Assembly: GCA_948890655.1 (NCBI GenBank)
Contig: CAQTYU010000004.1
Coordinates: forward strand, 1 to 64,000
Length of the DNA: 64,000 nucleotides
Direction of reading: 5' to 3'
From: Christensenellaceae bacterium
GTDB taxonomy: Bacteria > Bacillota > Clostridia > Christensenellales > Borkfalkiaceae
A program made the position numbers and the translations under genes. The notes beneath the pieces were generated by a model, which saw nothing but the letters and a program-made list of their open reading frames with translations, made no database searches and had not been told where the DNA came from. Below are positions 16,856 through 24,447 of the stretch, in pieces (positions within the stretch are counted from its first letter, which is position 1; the number at the start of each line of letters is the position of its first letter).

Positions 16856-17887
16856 ATGGATAAGAAAGAGAACGAACGGCAAACCGAAGAGCAAGTTAAC
16901 GTCCGCCATACCATAACCGCGGAAGAAACTTTTACGCTTGCAAAAGACATCTTCGATATCCGCTGTTTTTTAAAAAACGTATACGCAAACCGCGCCGTCA
17001 TCGCGAGAAGGCTCAATATCCTTACCCTGACGGTAAGCACCGTCTTTATGTTTTTGTACGCGGCGTACGTGCTGTTTACGGGGCTCACGAAAGAGCTGGG
17101 CTTTGAATTCCGGATAGTTCTTTACTGTATGCTTGCCGCATACGTCGTCGCATTTGCGGTTTTAATAATCGTTTCCGTTCTCGGAAGCAAAGCGGGTACT
17201 AAGGGCGTTATAAAGGTAAAAAGGACTATAACCGTTTTTAAAATTATAGTAAGGCTCCTGTCGGTTGCAATTTCTATAACGGCAATCGTCCTGTCGCGCT
17301 CGGGCGAAGATGCCGCCGCGGCTAACGTTGCGGTAGATATTTTAATTATAATACTTTCGGTAATAACGATAATCGTCCAGCTTTTGCCGCTTTTCTTCGG
17401 CGGTACGGGCAAGCTTGTCCGTTGGCTTTTATCTCCCGTTAAAATCAAGTACAGGTTTTCAAAGGTTATTCTCGAATGGTACGAGCTTGCGGTGTCGGGA
17501 AACGCTAAGAGCGGTGCGGTAAAGAAAGTTTCCAAAAAATATTTTGAAGACATAGGAACGCAAATCGATACGTATTTAATTCCCGCGCTTGGCAATAAAT
17601 ATATTAATTCCGTTAAACCCGCTCATCTTTTAAACGCTGTTGACCGCGCAAGCGAAGAGGACAGACCCGTTTTGGAAGGTGTTTTGAAAAACGTGTTTTC
17701 CTATGCGGCGGAGTGCGGCTACGTGACCTTCGACCCCTGCAAGGATTTGAATTTTGAAGGCAGCGTAGAGGAAGAGGAAAAGCCGCAAAGAACGACTTTT
17801 AAGGAAAGAATTTTAAAATTCGGTATAAAAAAAGGTAAGTCTATGCTCGATAAATACATTGCGGACAGTATGGACGAAAATCAATAA
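16856..17887 (+). CDS. Membrane protein with C-terminal integrase-like core-binding region
   Basis: Not assigned to a family. The N-terminal 40 residues are polar, followed by four hydrophobic segments (about 57-77, 85-110, 125-145, 150-180). The soluble C-terminal half (about 205-300) reads like the SAM-like core-binding domain of tyrosine recombinases: DTYLIPALGNKYINSVKPAH, then VLKNVFSYAAECGYVTFDPC. No catalytic recombinase domain follows; the protein ends in a basic tail. The resemblance is by eye only. AAGG upstream of ATG supports the start. It lies 31 bases after the ABC-F gene and 11 before another small membrane-protein gene. Confidence 0.7.
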   Translation: MDKKENERQTEEQVNVRHTITAEETFTLAKDIFDIRCFLKNVYANRAVIARRLNILTLTVSTVFMFLYAAYVLFTGLTKELGFEFRIVLYCMLAAYVVAFAVLIIVSVLGSKAGTKGVIKVKRTITVFKIIVRLLSVAISITAIVLSRSGEDAAAANVAVDILIIILSVITIIVQLLPLFFGGTGKLVRWLLSPVKIKYRFSKVILEWYELAVSGNAKSGAVKKVSKKYFEDIGTQIDTYLIPALGNKYINSVKPAHLLNAVDRASEEDRPVLEGVLKNVFSYAAECGYVTFDPCKDLNFEGSVEEEEKPQRTTFKERILKFGIKKGKSMLDKYIADSMDENQ

Positions 17888-17898
17888 ACGGAGAAATT

Positions 17899-18207
17899 AT
17901 GAATAAAGTTGAAAAAGACGAAATAAGCCAATTACCCTATAAGTATCACCCTCTCACTATGTGGAGCATAATAGGCTGGAATATTCTATTTAACGCTTTT
18001 TTCGGTATAAGCTTCATTTTAACGCTTGTTTTTGCTTTCAATCGCGGCAATATAAACAGAAGAAGCCTTGCAAGATTCTGGCTTTTATTAAAGCTGATAG
18101 GCTTGATACTCGTAGGCGTAGCGATCGGAATACTGTTCGCAACGGGCGTTATGGATACCGTAATCGAGTATATCAAGGAAATGCTTTCGCAAATCATACC
18201 CCAATAA
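17899..18207 (+). CDS. Two-TM small membrane protein of unknown function
   Basis: A 102-aa protein with two predicted membrane segments (about 24-45 and 62-85) separated by a basic loop (RGNINRRS), and a short C-terminal amphipathic segment. No family recognised. A good GGAG ribosome-binding site precedes the ATG, and the gene follows the 343-aa membrane protein by 11 bases, so the two proteins are probably made together. It ends the radical SAM-ABC-F operon: a strong hairpin lies 10 bases downstream. Confidence 0.75.
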   Translation: MNKVEKDEISQLPYKYHPLTMWSIIGWNILFNAFFGISFILTLVFAFNRGNINRRSLARFWLLLKLIGLILVGVAIGILFATGVMDTVIEYIKEMLSQIIPQ

Positions 18208-18216
18208 GTTTAAACT

Positions 18217-18253
18217 AAAAGCCCGCCGCGCTTTGTTAGCGCGGCGGGCTTTT
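18217..18253. terminator. Bidirectional terminator between membrane-protein operon and glyQS
   Basis: 16-bp stem AAAAGCCCGCCGCGCT / AGCGCGGCGGGCTTTT with loop TTGTT, followed by T-rich sequence, between convergent genes. Confidence 0.88.
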
Positions 18254-18265
18254 TATTATCGATAC

Positions 18266-19642
18266 TTAAAACTCCAAGCTCTTTTCAATATACGCTTTCA
18301 GCTCGTCAACATTAAGCCTTATCTGCTCCATACTGTCCCTGTCGCGCACGGTAACCGTGTCGTCGTTCAGACTGTCGAAGTCGACGGTCACGCAGAAGGG
18401 AGTGCCTATTTCGTCCTGACGGCGGTAGCGTTTTCCGATAGACCCCGCCTCGTCATAGTCGCACGCAAAATACTTTGCAAGTTTTGCGTAAACCTCTTTC
18501 GCCTTTTCGGAAAGTTGTTTTTGTAACGGCAAAACCGCAACCTTATAGGGTGCAATGACTGGGTGGAAGTGCATAACGACGCGTGTATCGCCGCCCTCTA
18601 AAACCTGTTCCTCGTACGCCGCGCAAAGCAGAGCAAGCGTAAGCCTGTCCGCGCCGATAGAGTATTCTATAACGTTGGGCAGGTATTTTTCACCCGTGAA
18701 CGGGTCAATATAGGTCATCGCTTTCCCCGAATATTCCTGATGTCTGCTCAAATCCCAGGTGCCACGGTGGTGTATGCCGTTCAGCTCCTGCCAGCCCATA
18801 GGGAAGTTATACTGTATGTCGCAAGCCGCCTTAGCGTAGTGCGCCAGCTTGTCGTGGTCGTGGAAGCGCAAATTTTCCGCTTTCAAGCCAAGATTCTCAA
18901 CGTACTTTATCGCCTTTTCTTTATACTCTGCGTAGAATTCCATAGACGTCTCTTCCTTGCAGAATAATTGAAGCTCCATCTGCTCGAATTCAACCGTCCT
19001 GAAAAGAAAGTTTCCTGGCGTGATTTCGTTTCTGAACGACTTGCCTATCTGTGCAATCGCAAACGGAATTTTGGCGCGCGTCGTCCTCTGCACGTTCAAA
19101 AAGTTAACGTACTCGCCCTGGCAAGTTTCGGGTCTTAAATATACCTTGTCCGACTCGGCTTCCAACGTTCCGCGCGAGGTTATGAACATAGGGTTGAACT
19201 TTCTAATAGGAGTCCAACTTCTCACGCCGCAGTGGGGGCACTTTATATCGTGCTCCTCGATATATTTCTCCATTTCCTCGTTGGTCATGGCTTCAGCCGC
19301 AACCGTGCCCTTGGAATGTTGCTCAATCAAAGTATCCGCGCGGAACCGCTGCTTGCAGTTCTTGCAGTCCATTTTGGGGTCGCCGAAGCTTGCAACGTGT
19401 CCGCTTGCTTCCCAAACCTTCGGATTCATAAGAATAGCCGCGTCCACGCCGTAAGAATTAGGGCTTTCCTGAACGAAGCGTTTCCACCACGAACGCTTAA
19501 CGTTGTTTTTCAGCTCAACGCCCACGGGACCGAAGTCCCAGGTGTTCGCAAACCCACCGTAAATATCGCTGCCGGGGTAAACGAACCCGCGGTTCTTGCA
19601 AAGATTTACTATCTTTTCCATCGTCAACTTATTATCAGCCAT
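18266..19642 (-). CDS. glyQS: Glycyl-tRNA synthetase, dimeric alpha2 type
   Basis: Class II synthetase charging tRNA-Gly. It is the single-chain type (about 458 aa), as in many Clostridia and eukaryotes, not the alpha2-beta2 glyQ/glyS form. Seen: N-terminal RGFVYPGSDIYGGFANTWDF, the insertion with CKNCKQRF and CPHCGVRSW cysteine pairs, RPETCQGEYVNF, motif 2 FRNEITPGNFLFRTVEFEQM (given as two parts FRNEITPGNF, LFRTVEFEQM) and motif 3 GADRLTLALL. The start is set at the ATG with AAAGGAG 8 bases upstream, giving MADNKLTMEK; a longer in-frame ATG at 19672 lacks a ribosome-binding site. No T-box leader is visible. Confidence 0.95.
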   Translation of the reverse strand: MADNKLTMEKIVNLCKNRGFVYPGSDIYGGFANTWDFGPVGVELKNNVKRSWWKRFVQESPNSYGVDAAILMNPKVWEASGHVASFGDPKMDCKNCKQRFRADTLIEQHSKGTVAAEAMTNEEMEKYIEEHDIKCPHCGVRSWTPIRKFNPMFITSRGTLEAESDKVYLRPETCQGEYVNFLNVQRTTRAKIPFAIAQIGKSFRNEITPGNFLFRTVEFEQMELQLFCKEETSMEFYAEYKEKAIKYVENLGLKAENLRFHDHDKLAHYAKAACDIQYNFPMGWQELNGIHHRGTWDLSRHQEYSGKAMTYIDPFTGEKYLPNVIEYSIGADRLTLALLCAAYEEQVLEGGDTRVVMHFHPVIAPYKVAVLPLQKQLSEKAKEVYAKLAKYFACDYDEAGSIGKRYRRQDEIGTPFCVTVDFDSLNDDTVTVRDRDSMEQIRLNVDELKAYIEKSLEF

Positions 19643-19738
19643 AAAAATAAACTCCTTTCCCGCACTTGGCAATAATGCGGAATTTAATAAATCAAGTTTA
19701 ATTTATTTGCCTTTTCAAGTCAAGTAAATAAGGGGGAG

Positions 19739-19957
19739 TTAGTTTTCAGACTGCTGCAAAACTACTATGTAAGTATCAACAATTTCTTCTTCGCTACCAA
19801 GTGACAGTTTTTCGTCCAAATAATTTCTGATGTCGTGTAACTTTTCAAAGAAAACATCGTCCTCACGGATAGAGTGGATTTGCAAAAGCAACTCTAAATA
19901 TACGTCTATAAAATGCCAGCAAAATTCTTGTTTGGTTTTAGTAATTTTAGTTTTCAT
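19739..19957 (-). CDS. Small hypothetical protein divergent from XRE-B
   Basis: A 72-aa acidic soluble protein with no recognised family; it begins with a basic MKTKITKTK stretch and is otherwise mostly predicted helix (for example FEKLHDIRNYLDEKL). Its promoter on the minus strand (TTGACT, 19-base spacer, TATAAT at 19969-19964) encloses a perfect 8+8 inverted repeat that should be the operator of the neighbouring XRE-B. It is therefore the likely target of that regulator. Could be an antitoxin-like or structural partner, but nothing in the sequence proves it. Confidence 0.6.
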   Translation of the reverse strand: MKTKITKTKQEFCWHFIDVYLELLLQIHSIREDDVFFEKLHDIRNYLDEKLSLGSEEEIVDTYIVVLQQSEN

Positions 19958-19968
19958 GAAAAAATTAT

Positions 19969-19991
19969 ACTTGCATGAAATGCATGCAAGT
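19969..19991. promoter_or_regulatory. Inverted-repeat operator between the 72-aa gene and XRE-B
   Basis: ACTTGCAT, 7 bases, ATGCAAGT: perfect 8-bp arms. It lies between the minus-strand -35 (19994-19989) and -10 (19969-19964), so binding would block the 72-aa gene promoter. Confidence 0.75.
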
Positions 19992-20038
19992 CAAGCGAAT
20001 TGCACCCATTGCGTGCTAAAATTTAATAGGAGGAAATA

Positions 20039-20248
20039 ATGATAACACTTGACAATATTAAAGCAAAGTTAGCTGAAGCAATAAAGCATAGCGGTTTATC
20101 GCAGTCAGAAATAGCACGCAGATTAGGAGTAGCCCATCAACAAGTGTCGGGTTATGTGTGTGGCAAGCAAATGCCCGCGCTTGATACGCTTGCAAACCTT
20201 TGCGTTATTCTTGATTTAGACGCAAACGAAATTCTTTGCGTAAAGTAA
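20039..20248 (+). CDS. XRE-family transcriptional regulator (XRE-B)
   Basis: A 69-aa protein consisting of little more than a Cro/C1-type DNA-binding domain: LSQSEIARRLGVAHQQVSGY is the helix-turn-helix (about residues 20-39), followed by PALDTLANLCVILDLDANEIL. An excellent AGGAGG ribosome-binding site lies 7 bases before ATG. Divergent from the 72-aa gene at 19957 with a shared 81-base intergenic region holding a palindromic operator. Single-domain regulators of this kind are usually autorepressors or antirepressor partners; the trigger is unknown. Confidence 0.88.
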   Translation: MITLDNIKAKLAEAIKHSGLSQSEIARRLGVAHQQVSGYVCGKQMPALDTLANLCVILDLDANEILCVK

Positions 20249-20257
20249 ATAATTTTA

Positions 20258-20287
20258 TTTACAACGCACATTTAATTGTGTTACAAT
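20258..20287 (+). promoter_or_regulatory. Promoter of fhs, leaderless arrangement
   Basis: TTTACA (20258-20263), 18-base spacer, TACAAT (20282-20287), then 7 bases to ATG 20295 without a Shine-Dalgarno sequence. Confidence 0.55.
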
Positions 20288-20294
20288 TAATCAT

Positions 20295-21956
20295 ATGTTA
20301 ACCGATATTGAAATCGCTGAAAGTTGCAAATTGCAGGACATTCGCAAGATTGCAAAAAAACTTAAACTCAAAGAGGACGATTTAGAGCTTTATGGCAAGT
20401 ACAAGGCAAAAATTAACCTTGAAAAAGTCAACCCTAAGTCAAAGCTTATTTTAGTTACGGCAATTAACCCCACTGCAAGCGGAGAGGGCAAAACCACCGT
20501 TTCAATAGGTCTTGCCGACGGTATGGCGAGGCTTAATAAAAAAGTCTGCCTTGCTTTGCGGGAGCCGTCTTTGGGTCCCGTATTCGGCATTAAAGGCGGC
20601 GCGGCGGGCGGCGGCTATGCGCAAGTCGTGCCTATGGCGGATATAAACCTGCACTTCACGGGCGACTTGCACGCAATTACCGCGGCAAACAATCTTTTGT
20701 GCGCCATGATTGACAATCATATTTTGCGCGGCAACGCCTTGGGCATAAAGGAAGTGTATTTCCGCCGCTGTATGGATATGAACGATAGGGCGCTACGCGA
20801 TATAACGCTTCACAACCCCGCGGGCAATATGAAGGGTTGCGTCAGCTACGACCGTGCGGAGGGCTTTGAAATCACCGCCGCATCCGAAGTTATGGCAATT
20901 CTGTGCCTTGCAACCGACCTTAAAGATTTGAAGAAGAGGATAGGTGATATAGTAGTAGGCGTAAATGCTGAGGGCGAATTCGTTCGTGCGCGTCAGCTCA
21001 AAGCCGACGGCGCAATGACTACCCTTTTAAAGGACGCCATAAAACCCAACTTGGTTCAGACCTTGGAGGGAACGCCCGCAATAGTTCACGGCGGACCCTT
21101 TGCCAATATTGCGCACGGCTGCAACTCCGTCCGCGCAACCTATACCGCAATGACCCTTGCGGATTATACTGTAACGGAAGCGGGCTTCGGCGCAGACCTC
21201 GGCGCGGAAAAATTCCTCGATACCAAGTGCCGCGTTGCGGGCGTTCAGCCAGACTGCGTGGTGGTTGTCGCAACCGTCAAGGCGTTAAAGCTCCACGGCG
21301 GCGCGGATAAAACCACTTTATCCGAAGAGAATTTAACGGCGTTAAAGGCGGGGCTTCCAAACCTCTTGAAGCACGTAGAAAATATCAAAAAGGTTTACAA
21401 CAAGCCTTGCGTCGTCGCTATGAACAGATTTGCAACCGACACCGAAGCAGAGATTTATACAGTACTGCAAGCCTGTGTCAAAGCGGGCGCGCTCGCTGTA
21501 TTTACCGACGTCTTTTTAAAAGGCGGCGCAGGCGGAGAGGAGCTTGCCAAAGCCGTTATCGCCGCTTGCGACGTAAAGAGCGAACTTCACTATTCCTACG
21601 ATTTGAACGACGGAATTTGCAAAAAAGTCGAGGATATCATCAGAAACGTTTACGGCGGCGACGGTGCGGAATTTTCTGAAACGGCATTAAAAAAGATAGA
21701 ACAAATTGAAAAGGCAGGTATCCACGGTTTGCCCGTGATTATCGCAAAAACGCAGTATTCGCTTTCCGACGACCCCAAAAAACTTGCCGCGCCCACGGGC
21801 TTTAAAATCAAGGTTCGGGACATAATCTACAAGGGCGGCGCTAACTTCATCGTTGCCGTCGCGGGTGAAATTATGCTTATGCCCGGTCTTTCCAAAACTC
21901 CGTCCGCAGAGCATATCGACATAGACGCAAACGGCAAAATAGTAGGGCTTAGTTAA
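20295..21956 (+). CDS. fhs: Formate-tetrahydrofolate ligase
   Basis: ATP-dependent formation of 10-formyl-tetrahydrofolate from formate, supplying one-carbon units and, in acetogens, the methyl branch of the Wood-Ljungdahl pathway. Full length (553 aa). Seen: N-terminal LELYGKYKAKI, the P-loop-like TAINPTASGEGKTTVSIGL (about 55-73), GLRD-equivalent LREPSLGPVFGIKGGAAGGG, and C-terminal SLSDDPKKL and GEIMLMPGLSKTPSAE. The N-terminus matches the family, so ATG 20295 is right even though no ribosome-binding site precedes it; the -10 box is only 7 bases away. No other Wood-Ljungdahl genes are nearby, so a housekeeping role is as likely. Confidence 0.96.
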   Translation: MLTDIEIAESCKLQDIRKIAKKLKLKEDDLELYGKYKAKINLEKVNPKSKLILVTAINPTASGEGKTTVSIGLADGMARLNKKVCLALREPSLGPVFGIKGGAAGGGYAQVVPMADINLHFTGDLHAITAANNLLCAMIDNHILRGNALGIKEVYFRRCMDMNDRALRDITLHNPAGNMKGCVSYDRAEGFEITAASEVMAILCLATDLKDLKKRIGDIVVGVNAEGEFVRARQLKADGAMTTLLKDAIKPNLVQTLEGTPAIVHGGPFANIAHGCNSVRATYTAMTLADYTVTEAGFGADLGAEKFLDTKCRVAGVQPDCVVVVATVKALKLHGGADKTTLSEENLTALKAGLPNLLKHVENIKKVYNKPCVVAMNRFATDTEAEIYTVLQACVKAGALAVFTDVFLKGGAGGEELAKAVIAACDVKSELHYSYDLNDGICKKVEDIIRNVYGGDGAEFSETALKKIEQIEKAGIHGLPVIIAKTQYSLSDDPKKLAAPTGFKIKVRDIIYKGGANFIVAVAGEIMLMPGLSKTPSAEHIDIDANGKIVGLS

Positions 21957-21975
21957 AAGTAAATAGGTGCAATAT

Positions 21976-23622
21976 ATGAATTTACCTGAGGCAACGAATT
22001 TTATTGAACAAATTATCAACGAAGAGCTTGAAGCCGGCAAGTTTGAATCGACTGGCAACGAAATCCACGTTCGTTTCCCGCCCGAGCCCAACGGCTATTT
22101 GCACATAGGTCACATAAAGGCTATGTGCATCAATTTCGGCGTTAAGGAAAAATACCACGGCACGCTGAACCTTCGTATGGACGACACTAACCCCGCCAAA
22201 GAGGACTACGAGTACGTCAATTCCATAGTCGACGCGGTGCATTGGCTGGGCTTCAAGTACGACAATCTCGTATTCGCCTCCGACTATTACGACAGGCTTT
22301 ACGAAATTGCCGAAAAGTATATCTTAGACGGCAACGCGTACGTTTGCGACCTGTCTGCCGAAGAAATCACCGCAACCCGCGGCACTCTTACCGAGGCGGG
22401 CAAGGAATCCCCTTACCGTAACAGAAGCGTTGAAGAGAATTTAAAGCTTTTCCGCGAAATGAAGGCGGGCAAATACCCCGACGGCGCAAAGGTTTTAAGG
22501 GCGAAAATCGATATGTCGTCCCCCAACGTTAACATGCGCGACCCGATAATTTACCGCATTGCGCGAGTACCGCACTATCGCACGGGCGATAAGTGGTGCA
22601 TCTATCCTATGTATGATTTTGCTCACCCCGTGTCCGACGCGATAGAGGGTATAACGCATTCTCTTTGCTCCCTTGAATTTGAAAACCACCGTCCCCTGTA
22701 CGATTGGTTTATCGAAAAGGCGGGCTTCCCTGCGCCCAGACCCAGACAGATAGAGTTTGCAAGGCTGAATATAACCAACACATTAATGTCCAAACGCTAT
22801 TTAAAAAAGCTCGTTGACGAGGGCTTCGTCGACGGCTGGGACGATCCCCGTATGCCTACCGTTATGGGCTTGAAAAACCGCGGCGTTCCCCCTATGGCGT
22901 TAAAGAAGTTCTGCGCTGCCGTCGGCGTTGCAAAAGCCTATTCGGTGGTAAACCAAGCACAGCTTGATAGCTGTATCCGCGACGAGTTGAACGCGAACGC
23001 AGAGCGCGCTATGGCGGTTATTAACCCCGTTAAGCTTATCGTAACCAACTATTCGGGCGAGGAAGAGCTTGACTTTGAAATCAACCCCACCAAGGAAAAC
23101 GGCGGAACACGCCCCGTAAAATTTACGGGCAGCGTGTATATTGAAAGAGACGACTTCTCGTTAAATCCCCCGCCAAAATACAAGCGTTTGCAAAAGGGTG
23201 GCACCGTCCGTTTAAAGGGCGCGTATATCGTCCGTTGCGATGACGTAAAGATTGATAAAAACGGAGAGGCTGAGGAAGTTTACTGCACTTATTTCCCCGA
23301 AACGAAGAGCGGAAGCAATGCAGTAACGGATATAAAAGCCAAGGGCGTTGTGCAGTGGGTTGACTGTAAGTACGGCATAGACGCGGAGTTCAGACAGTAC
23401 GAACCGCTTTTAAACGACGAGGAATACCCCGATCAGGATTATGCCGAAAGACTGAATAAGAACAGCCTGAAAAAGTTCCGAGGCAAGGCTGAACCCTATC
23501 TTGCGGAGAGTGAAAACGGCAAGCCTTTCCAGCTTATTCGCATGGGTTACTATAAAAAAGATACCTGCGGCGGGCTTGTGCTGTCCGAAATCGTATCGCT
23601 CAAAGACAACTTCAATAAATAA
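21976..23622 (+). CDS. glnS: Glutaminyl-tRNA synthetase
   Basis: Class I synthetase charging tRNA-Gln directly. HIGH-type signature PPEPNGYLHIGHIKAM (about residues 36-51), MDDTNPAKE, and the KMSKS equivalent LMSKRYLKKL. HPVSDAIEGITHSLCSLEFE and a two-part beta-barrel anticodon-binding domain in the C-terminal 200 residues identify GlnRS rather than GluRS. Many Firmicutes lack glnS and use GatCAB, so its presence marks the lineage. Start: an in-frame GTG at 21967 precedes ATG 21976, and the AGGTG just before the ATG fits a ribosome-binding site, so ATG is preferred. It follows fhs by about 20 bases. Confidence 0.95.
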   Translation: MNLPEATNFIEQIINEELEAGKFESTGNEIHVRFPPEPNGYLHIGHIKAMCINFGVKEKYHGTLNLRMDDTNPAKEDYEYVNSIVDAVHWLGFKYDNLVFASDYYDRLYEIAEKYILDGNAYVCDLSAEEITATRGTLTEAGKESPYRNRSVEENLKLFREMKAGKYPDGAKVLRAKIDMSSPNVNMRDPIIYRIARVPHYRTGDKWCIYPMYDFAHPVSDAIEGITHSLCSLEFENHRPLYDWFIEKAGFPAPRPRQIEFARLNITNTLMSKRYLKKLVDEGFVDGWDDPRMPTVMGLKNRGVPPMALKKFCAAVGVAKAYSVVNQAQLDSCIRDELNANAERAMAVINPVKLIVTNYSGEEELDFEINPTKENGGTRPVKFTGSVYIERDDFSLNPPPKYKRLQKGGTVRLKGAYIVRCDDVKIDKNGEAEEVYCTYFPETKSGSNAVTDIKAKGVVQWVDCKYGIDAEFRQYEPLLNDEEYPDQDYAERLNKNSLKKFRGKAEPYLAESENGKPFQLIRMGYYKKDTCGGLVLSEIVSLKDNFNK

Positions 23623-23626
23623 AACG

Positions 23627-23653
23627 GACGGCGGAAGCAAAACTTCCGCCGTC
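23627..23653. terminator. Terminator after glnS
   Basis: GACGGCGGAAG / CTTCCGCCGTC stem with a CAAAA loop, then TTTT; between glnS and the convergent DUF1540 gene. Confidence 0.85.
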
Positions 23654-23669
23654 TTTTAAAGGTTATAAG

Positions 23670-23822
23670 TTACACCTTTTCGGAATAGCTTTCGCAGCAA
23701 GTGCAGTCAACCTTGTTGCAAGTGCAGCCAACCTTTATGTGGTCAAGCGTGCAGTTGCAGCCGCGATGGTTGTACTTGCAGTTTGCTACGTCGCAAGCTA
23801 TATTGTGATTAACGTTTTCCAT
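23670..23822 (-). CDS. DUF1540-type cysteine-rich mini-protein
   Basis: A 50-aa protein found by reading the minus strand between glnS and rplI. It has nine or more cysteines arranged as IACDVANCKYN, HRGCNCTLDHIKVGC and VDCTCCESY, which is the DUF1540 pattern (probably metal-binding; roles in spore or stress biology have been suggested for relatives but not established). GGAGG lies 7 bases before the ATG at 23822-23820, strongly supporting translation. Its stop at 23670-23672 lies just beyond the glnS terminator. Divergent from rplI. Confidence 0.85.
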   Translation of the reverse strand: MENVNHNIACDVANCKYNHRGCNCTLDHIKVGCTCNKVDCTCCESYSEKV

Positions 23823-23923
23823 AAAATAACCTCCGCTATTATTTTGCGTCGAAACGCTTTAAATATTCACCGCTCTTGACAAACCGCCTGCGCAGCGTTA
23901 AAATATATAAAAGAGGTGTTAAG

Positions 23924-24367
23924 ATGAAAGTTATATTGTTACAGGACGTAAAAGGACAGGGCAAGAAGGGAGAGGTTATCGACGTTAACGAGGGGTACGC
24001 CCGCAACTTCCTTGTAAAGAAAGGTCTTGCAGAGGTTGCGACCGCCGTTAAACTGAACGACTTAAAGCAGAAAAATACCGCCGCGGAGTTCCATAGGGCG
24101 GAAGAGGTCAAAGCCACCCGCGCCCTTGCAAAAGAGATTGAGGGCAAGAACTTCACCGTTAAGATAAAGGCGGGTCAGGCGGGAAAGGTGTTCGGCTCGG
24201 TGACGGGCGCGAATATCTCGGACGCGTTGAAGGCTGCGGGCTACGATATCGACAAGAAGAAAATCGTTCTCCCCGCACCAATTAAAACCTTGGGTGCATA
24301 CGATATCGATTTAAAGCTTTTGGAGGGGATTTCCGCCAAAATCAAAATTACGGTCGAAGCGGAATAA
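23924..24367 (+). CDS. rplI: 50S ribosomal protein L9
   Basis: Ribosomal protein L9, 147 aa, binding domain III of 23S rRNA near the base of L1. N-terminal MKVILLQDVKGQGKKGEVIDVN and the GYARNFLVKKGLA signature define the small RNA-binding domain; a long helix (about 40-75) joins it to the C-terminal domain containing GKVFGSVTGANISDAL. Start chosen at ATG 23924 with GAGGTG before it; a longer in-frame ATG upstream would add 16 non-family residues. Not accompanied by dnaB or gdpP here, although those are the usual neighbours in Firmicutes. Confidence 0.97.
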   Translation: MKVILLQDVKGQGKKGEVIDVNEGYARNFLVKKGLAEVATAVKLNDLKQKNTAAEFHRAEEVKATRALAKEIEGKNFTVKIKAGQAGKVFGSVTGANISDALKAAGYDIDKKKIVLPAPIKTLGAYDIDLKLLEGISAKIKITVEAE

Positions 24368-24397
24368 TAAAACAAGGTAAGCTGAATAATGAAACAT

Positions 24398-24423
24398 GCG
24401 GCGCGGGCAATTGCCCGCGCCGC
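24398..24423. terminator. Terminator after rplI
   Basis: Perfect palindrome with 13-base arms beginning GCGGCGCGGGCAA, then TTTAATTG; between rplI and the convergent DUF2207 gene. Confidence 0.8.
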
Positions 24424-24447
24424 TTTAATTGTTTATGCGGTTATTTA

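Noticed and set aside
19643..19738. T-box leader upstream of glyQS
   Set aside because: Only about 95 bases without the conserved T-box sequence; a promoter-like TTGACT is the only feature.
19739..20248. Toxin-antitoxin system at the XRE-B module
   Set aside because: Small divergent pair with an operator invites this call, but the genes are divergent rather than an operon and the 72-aa protein resembles no toxin family.
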